Assembly: GCA_027596945.1 (NCBI GenBank)
Contig: JADGJH010000886.1
Location: 1-13,459 of the forward strand
Direction: 5' to 3'
Source: Physocladia obscura
Lineage: Eukaryota > Chytridiomycota > Chytridiomycetes > Chytridiales > Chytriomycetaceae
Length of the DNA stretch: 13,459 nt
This document shows positions 1 to 10,300 of the stretch, in pieces. Each line of letters starts with the position of its first letter. The first letter of the stretch is position 1. A program made the translations under genes and the position numbers. The notes beneath the pieces were generated by a model, which was given only the letters and a program-made list of their open reading frames with translations, had not been told where the DNA came from and ran no database searches.

Positions 1-53
1 TTTTTTTTTTGTGTGCCGAAAATCTACAATACATGTTAATACAACGTTTTCAG

Positions 54-1255
<1,202 letters not shown>

Positions 1256-1380
1256 CAAAAAAAAAAAAAGAAGTATGAAAATAAATGAAAAAGTAGTGTA
1301 CGGGAAGTGCGGTATTTTATTTTTTATTTTTTGTTTTGATTTTTTTTCTTTTTTATTTCACGCGAAATTGGATTATTGGA
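1256..1380. other. Compact A/T-rich intergenic gap between glycerol kinase and RanGAP genes
   Basis: Only 125 bp separate the glycerol kinase stop from the RanGAP ATG. The gap holds an A run just after the stop and long T runs before the ATG. It must contain the end of one transcript and the promoter of the next. No clear TATA box or AATAAA signal is seen. Confidence 0.5.
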
Positions 1381-2959
1381 ATGACGACGATAACAAAGTA
1401 TTCATTGGAAGGACAAGTTCTCAAGCTCACCAGCGCCGCCGATGCCGCAATCGTTGTCGAAGAATTGAATGCTCTCGAAGCCGAAACTCTCGAAGAGATT
1501 GTCTTTTCAGGTGAAAGCATGGATATTATTGCTGTTTTGTTAATCTTTTTTGTGTATGTGTGTGTGTTAAAACCCACCGATCGCAGGAAACACGTTCGGA
1601 GTCGAGGCCGCAAAAGCTGTTGCTGAGGCTCTCAAAAATAAGTCTTCATTGAAGGTGATTATTGCATTCGTATTGCTTGGTGTTTATTTGATTGCAAATG
1701 GATAGATTGCAAATCTCGGCGATATTTTCACGGGTCGATTGAAAGATGAAATTCCACTTGCTCTCGATGCGTTTGTTGACGCTCTCGTTGATAAGGTCTT
1801 TTCTTTATTCTCCTTCTTGTTGGTGCATTACTCAACCACTTTTTTTTTTGTTTGTTCACCAATAGACACAACTTCAAGTTATTGATTTGTGCGATAACGC
1901 ATTCGGTCCTGCAGGTGATTTATTTTTTGTCCTTTTGATACCGATTAGTTTATATTGATCTTACTCTAAACAAAAATTCCAGGCGCGGCACCAATTAGGA
2001 GACTTTTTATCGAAAATCGATCAATCACAACATTAAAACTGAACAACAATGGCCTCGGGATCGGTAAGCAACGAGTTTTTATTTTTATGCATTTGAATGA
2101 CAGCAATAAAATCCAGAGGGTGGCCGACTGATTGCAACATCCTTGAACGACGCTGCCGCCGCAAATAAAAATTCCAATTCCGCAAAAACTGCGGTCCTTC
2201 CAAACATACACACGATCATCATGGGCCGTAACCGTCTTGAAACTGTTGCCGCACAACATCTATCGTTACTCGCGTTTCCGGTGCTTCCAAATCTCAAAGA
2301 ACTGCGTATGCCACAGAATGGAATCCGACCAGAAGGAATTCAGGTTCTTTTGAAAGCGCTTGGGCAATCATGTCCGTTGATTGAAGTGTTGGATCTTCAG
2401 GTTCAAAAAAAAAAAAAAAAAAAGAATTCTCAGTTTTTTAAAAGCCAACAATCAATAATCACGAAAGGACAATACGTTTACAAAACCTGGATCCATCGCC
2501 CTTGCTGCTGCTCTTCCATCATGGCCAAATCTCACGACGCTCAACGTTGGGGACTGTCTTCTCGGAAAAGCAGGGTCGAAAGTATTCTTACGTGCAATCA
2601 CGCCGATCGCACCGAAACTCGAATCTCTGATTTATACCTTCAACGAAATGGATCTGGCAGGAGCTCAGTTGATTCCGGCAATGCTTGCAAACAAGCCACA
2701 AGTGCGTGTGTTACATCTGAATGGAAACGTGTTTGACGCTGACAATGCTGTTGTTGATACAATTCGGGCAATTTTGGAGAGAAACGGGCATGGAGATGCG
2801 CTGGATGAGCTGGAGGATATGGAGGAACCAAACAGCGATTCTGAAGACGAAGAAGAAGAGGAGGAAGAGGAAGGCGAAAATGGCGTTCAAGAACACCAGG
2901 AAAAGGAAGATGATGTGGACGCTCTGGCGGACGCGTTGGGTGGCGGATTGAAAGTCTGA
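1381..2959 (+). CDS. RNA1: Ran GTPase-activating protein, fungal Rna1 type (7 exons)
   Basis: RanGAP stimulates GTP hydrolysis by Ran on the cytoplasmic side of the nuclear pore and so drives nuclear transport. The exons are 1381-1510, 1587-1654, 1706-1795, 1866-1914, 1983-2063, 2117-2400 and 2468-2959. They join in phase to 397 residues, close to fission yeast Rna1 (386). Leucine-rich repeats run through most of the protein, with hallmark strings VLDLQ and VLHLNGN. The segment DIFTGRLKDEIP carries the arginine equivalent to Arg74 of S. pombe Rna1, and LKLNNNGLG carries the catalytic-site asparagine (Asn131 equivalent). GRNRLE and NGIRPEGIQVLL also match the family. The C-terminus is a strongly acidic Glu/Asp tract (about 2830-2875), and the protein ends DALADALGGGLKV. 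There is no sign of the animal SUMO-target domain, which favours a fungal or fungus-like host. The ATG at 1381 is the first in frame and gives the usual N-terminus. The donors at 1796 (GTCTTT) and 2401 (GTTCAA) are weak. Confidence 0.93.
2405..2423 (+). repeat. A19 homopolymer inside a RanGAP intron
   Basis: A run of 19 adenines starts four bases after the intron donor at 2401. Similar but shorter A or T runs occur in other introns and in intergenic DNA of the host part. Slippage in sequencing or replication here would not affect the protein. Confidence 0.9.
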
Positions 2960-3564
2960 TGTGTTATTGAAAGAAAAAAATACATCAAAAATGTTAGATT
3001 TAGTTTGACGAAACTTGTGAGGAGTTTAGAAACAGGAGTGAAAAACCAATCTCAACTTGAACGGAAATTTTGCAAATTCTGCCCGATCAATATAAATCTC
3101 TTGAAAAAGAGCGGGCTAAAGAATAAAGAAAGAAAAGTGAAAGTAAGTATACTCTCGCAGATCCGGAGTTTTGAAAATTCGTTGCATTCAAAGAGTCTTG
3201 GCTGTGATACCTGCTTGTTTAAAAAGAGTGCCACACATGTCACATGCAGAAGATCTCATTCACGCAAAATTTGTTCTTGTGTGGTGTGCTTGCCAGAAAA
3301 TTTTCTCCGCGTCATCTGGCATCAATCATGTGATCGTAAGATCTACGGGCAAAAATGTTAAGGAAATTGAGCACCGAAGAGTTCCAGAACTTCAATAATC
3401 AATTTATATCAAGATCCAATATCATTTTCAAACTTTGTGTGCAGATTAGCGGGAACGTTTAAACAAAGTAAGAGGATCTCACATGAACAAGTCATGAGAC
3501 ACCGGTATTGAAAAGGGAGAAAAAAAAAAAATTCATTTCTCACCAAAAAAAGAAAACAAAACAA
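2960..3564 (+). other. Intergenic region without a supported gene
   Basis: About 600 bp lie between the RanGAP stop and the thaumatin-like gene. A short frame with scattered cysteines (about 3200-3360) has no recognisable domain spacing and no good start, and I read it as chance. The last 60 bp before 3565 are A-rich, as expected for a 5' leader. A TATA-like AATTTATATC lies near 3400. Confidence 0.5.
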
Positions 3565-4860
3565 ATGATTCTGAACGCAGTGTTGCTCTTCACAGCTTCC
3601 GTTATGGCTACGAGATCCATGACTCTCGTAAACAATTGTGGCACTGAGCTTACTGTCAGTTTCACAGCTGGTTCTACTTCGTCCGCCATTGGCTCTGTCA
3701 ACATTGGAAACGGCGGATCGGCTGCAGTTAGCTATCCAAATGGATGGAGTGGAAACATTCATGCTTGCCCAACTTCTGGTGTTTGCGGTCCCGTCACTTT
3801 GGCAGAATTCACTCTTAACGTATGTTTTCATTTTATGCTTGGCATTTTTTAAACCCTAATCCTGTTGTAGGGTGGCAGCATTGATACTTACGATATTTCA
3901 GTAATCAATGGATTCAACTATCCGTTGGAAATGCGTCCAGTTAGCCCACCATTAAATGCCAATGATCCGTACACCTGTGGAACACCAGGTGCTGTAAGCC
4001 CCAACACAGCCACTGGATCCTGCGCATGGACTGGAACTCCTCCGTCGCAATACTTCTACGCAGTTGGAAATGTTGGTGCAAGCTGTACAACTAGTTCGCA
4101 ATGTTCTTCTGGACAAGTTTGTGGACTGAACATTGCCACTCCTCTTGGACGCAGTCTGAATTGCGGAACTTTTGCGGGATACTGGGGCCCAGAGCAAACA
4201 GTTACTTATCTCTACGGCGGGAGCTTTTCTACGTCAGACCCGAACTTTGAGCTTTTTGGTTGTGTTGGTGCTAACTCGCAGTCATGCTACACGGCAGGCG
4301 CATCTTCCAGTTGCTGTGGTTGTGAAAACTGGAATGCGCTTGGCATTACTGTTCCGTCGAACACTGCGCAATGTGCCAACTCGAACCCCAGCTGGATCAG
4401 TACAGTTCTTCCCACGCTTGAATGGATGAAAGAATCTTGTCCCACAGCTTACACTTATCCTTTTGACGATAAGTCTAGTACCTTTACTTGTCCATCAACA
4501 GTGAGTTACACCGTAACATGGTGTCCAAATGGAGTCACCTTGAACGGGAGCGGTTCAACTTCTTCAGGAGGAGGCTCTACTGGTTCCTCTGGTAATGGTA
4601 CTCCTCCAAGTAGTAATGGATTCAGTTTTGCCGCTGCTGGACAAATTGAGTGGGCATCTGGCTGTGACTGGACCGGCGGAGATATTGCAAATGAATTGAC
4701 TACGGGAGAACTCTGTGGTGCAACTTGCGAGGGCTACAGTGGATGCACACGTTTCACTTGGACAACCTATAACGGCGGAACCTGCTGGCTGAAGAACAAC
4801 AGTGCTGCTGGTCCAATCAGCAACTCTTTATCTGGAACTGTTTGTGGTTATATTGTTTAA
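3565..4860 (+). CDS. Secreted thaumatin-like protein with C-terminal PAN/Apple-like Cys-rich domain
   Basis: The exons 3565-3819 and 3871-4860 join across a 51-nt intron (donor GTATGT, branch-like CTAAT, acceptor TGTAG) to give 414 residues. Residues 1 to about 18 (MILNAVLLFTASVMATRS) form a signal peptide, so the product is probably secreted or wall-bound. Residues from about 20 to 305 are a thaumatin/PR-5 fold. VNNCGTELTVSF starts the first strands, and the late block CPTAYTYPFDDKSSTFTC is diagnostic. Many paired cysteines are present. A Ser/Gly/Pro linker (about 306-336) leads to a 75-residue Cys-rich domain with GCTRFTWTTYNGGTCWLK, resembling the PAN/Apple-like modules seen in secreted carbohydrate-active proteins of early-diverging fungi. 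Thaumatin-like proteins can bind or cleave beta-1,3-glucans; the substrate here is unknown. The ATG at 3565 is chosen because it starts the signal peptide; the codons upstream are only a Lys-rich leader. Confidence 0.88.
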
Positions 4861-4896
4861 AGTGGTGTTGTAGCTCGTGTGTTTTTTGGACTCTCC

Positions 4897-4902
4897 AATA
4901 AA
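4897..4902 (+). terminator. AATAAA polyadenylation signal of the thaumatin-like gene
   Basis: AATAAA lies 37 bp after the stop codon at 4860, a typical distance for a fungal or animal 3' UTR. It is followed by A- and T-rich sequence. Confidence 0.55.
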
Positions 4903-5771
4903 TGAAAAAATAGATCATGATAACGGGTTTTTTTTTCTAAAATAAAATTTTACTAAACTTACCACATACAATTATCAACGGAGATTACAATATGTGGTCA
5001 TCATCTGCAGTATCCTTATGACAATTGCAAAAGCAAATTCTGCAAAACTTGCTCTGTTGTATTAAATTTTTGTAAATGTGAGTTGAAGACTGAAGACTGT
5101 GATAAGTGGGAAAACTTGGAGAAAAGGAGTTTGAGTCGGGTGTCCCAAATTTGACTTTCAAGAATTGGAATCTTTAATCGGCCCATAAGAACCTCAATAT
5201 TATTTAACCGCAAATAAAAAGTTTATTTCGGTAGCTTTTGTTGTGTTTTTTTTTGTTTGTTTTTTTTTGTAATTATATGAAGATGTCAAAGAGTTGACAT
5301 GTATATTAATCAAATTAAAAACGAAAAAAATATGAAAAGAAAAGACCCAAATTGAAAAAAATATTAAAATTTTGGTGAAATTGCAGAAATTGAAAGAATT
5401 ATTATACAAACCGTTATCAAATTTAAGAATTCATTGCAACAGGAATTAAAATCGCAAATGTGATTAACCATTTTATGCAGGCGAATAAAATGTTTTCAGA
5501 CAGATAGAAAAAATATTTTTGAGGTATTGAAGAAAAATTGCAGTTGTAGGTCACATGGCTGCCTGATATCACACTTTGAAACAGCCACTCACGCACGACC
5601 ACTCATGCACAACGAAACACAATGAGGCTCGCAAATAAAGTATAGAAAAGATCGCAACGGGTATTTGACTGCATTTTTTGGCATTCACACACTTTTTTCT
5701 TTCATGAACATTCTCCCAGCATCTTGACTGAACAAAACTTGAAAAATTTTTGTCCAAAAAAAAAAAAAAAG
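4903..5771. other. A/T-rich intergenic region, promoter side of the Nudix-like/helical gene
   Basis: About 870 bp with no supported gene. Homopolymer A and T runs dominate. A TATA-like AAAGTATAGAAAAG lies near 5637, about 130 bp before the next ATG, and an A run directly precedes that ATG. No RNA gene or inverted repeat was recognised. Confidence 0.5.
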
Positions 5772-8700
5772 ATGTTGGGTTCATATAGTGATAACCAAGT
5801 GATCGCACTTGCAATAAACGAGCTCGTCGCGACAAGAGAAATCGACATCAAGAATCTCGGGCGTCTCAATAACAAATATTTTTACTTTCGGAACGATGAA
5901 AAAGGCAATGCGCAAATCGTGGATAACAACGACGCCGCACTGCGGGATAGTGATAGATATTATACTATTGCGGCTGATGTAATTGTGTTTAATAAGGAGC
6001 GATCACATGTTTTGATGGAATTTCGATGCCCACATCAAGAAAGCAACTGCAAGTTAAACGTGATTGATAACTCCTCGTTCCAATATAAGGGCTGTCTGGG
6101 TACTCCTGGTGGATTTTTTCATGCCCATGTAGATATTGACAAAAATGGATCTCCTGATTTTTTTAAATTGGCGAAGCGGCAGATCACTGAACAGGGAATT
6201 TCACAGCCAGGCGCTGGTGACAAAATTGAATTCATTCAGGCAAAATTCAATAACTACCGCGATATTCGATGGAAATATTCGTGTAACTATGTGCCAACTG
6301 TCGCTCTTCAATTTGCTGTGATTTTAAATGACGCTCCAAAAAGACTCTGGTTTAAATCGAAGTTTCCGCACGTCAGAGGAATGGAAGGAAATAATTGCCA
6401 AAAGTCATACTGGATCGATATAAAAATCATCAAGTCTGTGTACAGCAAGTGGAAAGCGACATTTGATATGATGCACGATCTTAAATTTAGTGACGAGAAA
6501 TTCAACGAGTTTGTTGAGTCTGCAAATCATTTTGTAATTCATGAAGGCACGAAAACTCCACTCAACAAGTCAAAAAATGCGAATGCTCTTTTGAAGGACC
6601 TCAGAGAAGCAGAGCGAGTTGTTGATTATGATAAAAAAGGGCAAGACAAGTACCATTACAACGATTTTGCGTTTGACCACATCTGCAATGTAGTTGAAGC
6701 ATATGATTTTTTAAATTCAAGTGTGTTGCTGTTTGTTACTTTTTTTATTATTTCTATTCAATTGATATTTTTAGATTTCGATTCGAGTACCGCAAAAAAT
6801 TTGACAGAAACGACGAAATCGCTTATTCTTGCAATGGCGGAAATAAACAAAAAAGATATCAGACCATGGCTGAAGGATCTTGAATCTGGCGAAATGCCAT
6901 TTGATATTTTTCTTGATAACGTCCGTGACATTCTTCCCGAGAATCCCTCTGGGTCAGATGATACGAGTTTCCTTGGGCTCGCATTTTTAAGTTCAGTAGT
7001 CCAAGAAGTAATATCCACTTACCCAATAATAAAATTATCTTTGGCATTGATTTCTGTCGGGTACAAGGTGAGTTTGACATTTTGTGATATTTTTAACAGA
7101 AATTTTCAGATCGCCACCGCAAAAGCGAACTTTCAAAAACACATCGCGGTACTTGCAACTCGCTTCTGTAATCTTGTTGAAGATATTGAAGCTCTTCAAG
7201 AGACACCACTAGAAATACTCAAGAAAGCTCCTCGTACAAAAAAGCTATTGCTGAAACGCATTGATAATTTGTTGAATTGCTTAATCAATGCCGCTGATTT
7301 ATGCATCCATGCAAAAACTACTACTACAGGTAATTTTGCGGCTTATTTGATTCTCTCAGTTTCAATAAACCATTTACTGATTTTTGAATTAAAGTATGGA
7401 CTGCGATGACAAACGGCCCCCAAAAAGTCAAAGAGGCGCTGATATCTTTACAGGAGGCTGAAGACCTTCTCTTTCATGTCAAAATGGACGCAATTCTGGC
7501 TGGCGTTGCCAAGATTGAAGCAGACGAAAACCAAAATAAGGTTGAAGTGAATGAGTATCAAGTAAATGAGGTTTATTCAAACTTGAAGAAATCCCGAAAT
7601 TCTGCGTTTTTTGAATATGGGCAAGGTGTGTCAACATTACTATTATTTTTAAATCATTAACTCTCTTTTCAGTTGACAATTCAGATCCTATCGACGCAGT
7701 TACTTCAAATCTTATCGAAAGCGTTTCCCAGATTTCCATTGGAGTTGAAAATTCTACGTCGCACTTGCATATACCTGTTGAAACAATTTTGGAAGAAGGT
7801 AATATAATTTTGTAAAGAATTCAAAGAAATTACTGAGGTTTTTTTTTCTCTTTCTTTTTTGTTAGTTGACTCACCATTGATAGTTGATTCAACATCGCGA
7901 GTTGACTCAACAATAACTGATGTTAATATTGCGACGAAAATCATGTTTGAAGTTTACCAAAGGGCCCCAGAAATTAAGAATAGTGGACATCTCAACAGAA
8001 AATACAACTACTTCAGATATGGTAGCTTGGTTACTGAGTACAATGCTACATTGAATGACATCGGTCCGGCTTCCCAAAAGTACTATTCCCTAACTACTGA
8101 TACTGTTGTATTCAATCCATCCTGTTCTCACGTGCTTTTGGTTTTTCGTTGTCCTCATAAGCGTGTTGATGGTTTAGTCGGCTGCGAACACAATATATTG
8201 GAGACAAATATGCCATTTCAGTACAAGGGATGTCTCGGAACTCCTGGCACTTTTTTTGACGCCGCAAAAGATACCAACAACGATAAAAGTCCAAACTATG
8301 TCGGTTTTGCTCAACGACAATTCACCGAAAGTCTCAAACCTCTTGGGGGCAAATATTCAACAGACATAAATTTGCTAAGTTTCATTGGTCCTCAATTCAA
8401 CAATTACCGTGATATTCGCTGGTATACATCGAAAAATTATGTTCCTGCACTTGCTCTTCAATTTGTAACCGTTCTGAAAAACGACATCTCGGGAGATCTG
8501 GTTGACTTACCCGCCTTGGAAAAAAAACTAGGACGTCAGGGCGTATGCGTACCTGCGTATTGGGTTGACTTGAATATTATCAAATCAATCTACACTAATC
8601 ACAAGGATGTTTTCGAAATATTTGACAAAACGTTTGATAACGAAACGTTCAAAAAATTTGTTCAAATGCCAGCACATTTTGTGCTCGATGATGATACTTG

Positions 8701-8878
8701 CCAACCCCGTAATAAGCTCATGAGTGAAAACGAGCTATTGAAGAATTTGAATGAAGATCAACAGATAATTGAATTCAGTTCAGAAATTAACTATGAGCCA
8801 CGTGATATTGCTTTTGATCATGTTGTAAATATTATGCGCGCTTGGTCTTATCTTAAGTCAAAGAATACCCCAAATTAG
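5772..8878 (+). CDS. Duplicated Nudix-like domain protein with central HeLo/MLKL-like helical region (6 exons)
   Basis: The exons 5772-6720, 6775-7067, 7110-7329, 7395-7625, 7673-7798 and 7866-8878 join in phase to about 943 residues. The donors are GTGTGT, GTGAGT, GTAATT, GTGTGT and GTAATA. Residues 1-315 and about 620-943 are clear paralogues. Both contain NRKY/NNKY.YFR, a hydrophobic strand plus VLM/VLLxFRCPH, FQYKGCLGTPG.FF, R-Q-x-T-E, FNNYRDIRW, NYVP..ALQF and YW(I/V)D.(K/N)IIKS(V/I)Y. Strand-loop-helix order with GxxxxG...A(K/Q)RQ(I/F)TE suggests a Nudix-like fold. The metal-binding Glu pair is degenerate, so hydrolase activity is doubtful. Residues about 317-565 are nearly all helical: a hydrophobic stretch (SFLGLAFLSSVVQEVIS), then long amphipathic helices ending in LISLQEAEDLLFHVKMDAI. 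They recall the four-helix HeLo/MLKL-type N-terminal domains of cell-death proteins. ATG 5772 follows an A run; no nearer upstream ATG is in frame. Function is unknown; the domain names are by eye. Confidence 0.72.
7866..7918 (+). repeat. Three tandem 18-bp coding repeats (VDS hexapeptides)
   Basis: Immediately after the intron acceptor at 7865 the exon begins with three near-identical 18-bp units (the first is completed by the G before the intron). They encode VDSPLI, VDSTSR and VDSTIT. They form the linker between the helical region and the second Nudix-like copy. Related VDNSDPID occurs at the start of the previous exon (7673). Confidence 0.75.
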
Positions 8879-9270
8879 GAGAAAAACTGAATGTATATAA
8901 GTCCTTTTTTCCTTTTTTTTTATGTTCAGTTTGTTTTGTTTTGAGATAATCCGATTGTATTTCCGATCTTTTGGTTTTATTTTTTATCCTCATTTTTCTT
9001 TTTTTTTTTTGATACCATTGGGTTTGTTTGTTGTTTTGTTTCAAATAAAGATCTCATTTCGAAAAAAATAAATGAAAACAGTAGGTTGAAAAATATGAAA
9101 CCCTCTGTTTATTTTCTTTATGTGTGCAACCAGTCACTGCTGTTGATTTTACTCCAAATTCATCAAAGAAAAAGTTATGACATATGGTCGGATTTTTTGC
9201 ACTAAGACAAAAGTATTTTTCAATTGAATGATATTTATTTAAAATTATTTTCTTTTGTATTATTAAAACT
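8879..9270. other. T-rich intergenic region with probable boundary to the virus-like segment
   Basis: About 390 bp without a gene. T runs follow the stop at 8878, and an AATAAA at 9044-9049 could end the transcript. The left edge of the foreign segment should fall here or a little further right, but I see no terminal inverted repeat or target-site duplication. Confidence 0.45.
9044..9049 (+). terminator. AATAAA polyadenylation signal, possibly of the 943-residue protein gene
   Basis: AATAAA lies 166 bp after the stop codon at 8878 and follows long T-rich sequence. It is the first perfect copy downstream. Confidence 0.4.
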
Positions 9271-9813
9271 ATGGCTGTTACAATTCTATCCACAACTGTG
9301 CGAAACAGGTTCTTAAAGACCCTTCCCATTGGAACAATCTACAAGGACCCACGAAATGAACACCACTATGAAGTACAAGAACGTAAAATTAATACCACTC
9401 TATCAAAAGTAGGAATGCCTTATTTCGGTTCAAACGAGCCTGTTGTTATTGAATTGCCAGACAAATGGATGAAAATGATTAACCCAACGAGTGCCAATAT
9501 TAACCAATCAATGAAGGAACGAATATTCAAATTGGAGGAGACTGTCAAGAGACTTCAATCGGAATTGAATGACACTAATAATCCTGATTTTGAAAAGCTG
9601 TCTGTGATTGAAATAAAACATTCATTACTGGATAAAATAAAACAATTAATGAATGAGTTGTTCTATGTTGATAATACACTTGTCTATTCTCTAAGAAAGA
9701 AGAGCAGCGGTGACAATAAAAAGAGAATCCAGCAAATCAAACACAATTTAATGAAAAGAGACACAAACCTCTGTAAAGAACTCCATGACAATCAGCCAGC
9801 CATCCAAAAGTAA
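9271..9813 (+). CDS. Unrecognised 180-residue protein with C-terminal coiled coil
   Basis: This is an intact frame with a real ATG (context AAAACTATGG), preceded by an A/T-rich stretch with TATTTATTTAAAATTATTTT that could serve as promoter. Residues 1-75 look like a small mixed alpha/beta domain (FLKTLPIGTIYKD, then VGMPYFGSNEPVVIELPDKW). Residues about 85-180 are charged and heptad-like (MKERIFKLEETVKRLQSEL, then LLDKIKQLMNEL), ending in a Lys-rich helix. There is no signal peptide or membrane span. CpG is less depleted here than in the core of the segment, and no stop or frameshift is seen. It may therefore be a younger or still functional gene. I recognise no family; a structural or DNA-binding oligomer is possible, but that is a guess. 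Confidence 0.6.
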   Translation: MAVTILSTTVRNRFLKTLPIGTIYKDPRNEHHYEVQERKINTTLSKVGMPYFGSNEPVVIELPDKWMKMINPTSANINQSMKERIFKLEETVKRLQSELNDTNNPDFEKLSVIEIKHSLLDKIKQLMNELFYVDNTLVYSLRKKSSGDNKKRIQQIKHNLMKRDTNLCKELHDNQPAIQK

Positions 9814-10300
9814 CTCTATCATCACTTGAAAAAGGAGATTGATGAAGAAAAATGGTTGATTTGAGATGCTGGTGAATGAAATTGATTTTGATTGCTTGGT
9901 TTTTTTTTTCTTACTCTAATGATGCCAACCTCTGTGCATTGCAACTCTGGCCTCACGATGTGGGTAACCTTTTACTACCTCTAAGACACGCTGGGTTGGC
10001 TAGGAGTCATTTGACCTACTGAGGGTTTTTGTTGCGTACTGGGAAAACATTGGGGAACCATGATTTGGTGATACTGTTGCTTTCCTAAAGTTAACACAAG
10101 TCTGGGGTTGGGGTTTCATGGTTGCTGTACGCAAATGTCCCCCAGGATACCCAATTCTCCCTCTTTTATCACTGCTTGTTTGAAAGGTTGACAAACGCAC
10201 AAAGAAACACGCGTGGTATGTCAAATGAAAACAGCAGCGAGACTCACAGTCTATATGTTTCTTTGTTTGCATTTAATACAGTATATGCTTGCAATGTTTA
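9814..10300. other. Region without a recognisable gene inside the virus-like segment
   Basis: About 490 bp separate the coiled-coil gene (+) and the RING gene (-), whose 3' ends converge here. Short frames exist on both strands but show no family features. The stretch 9920-10150 is richer in G and C than its surroundings, with blocks such as TGGGGTTGGGGTTT. It could be a decayed gene or a non-coding repeat. No tRNA-like fold was seen. Confidence 0.4.

Noticed and set aside
2840..2880. GAA/GAG microsatellite
   Set aside because: It encodes the acidic tail expected of fungal RanGAP and is explained by that function.
3005..3398. Cys-containing open frames between RanGAP and the thaumatin-like gene
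   Set aside because: Cysteine spacing fits no zinc-finger pattern, there is no credible start, and overlapping frames compete. Most likely chance.
5724..5771. N-terminal extension of the Nudix-like/helical protein from an upstream TTG
   Set aside because: TTG starts are not expected in a eukaryotic nuclear gene. The extension is a translated poly-A leader, and ATG 5772 is the better start.
9920..10272. Possible decayed gene or RNA gene in the GC-richer stretch
   Set aside because: No conserved protein motif on either strand, no tRNA-like arms and no rRNA block I could recognise. Left as unassigned.
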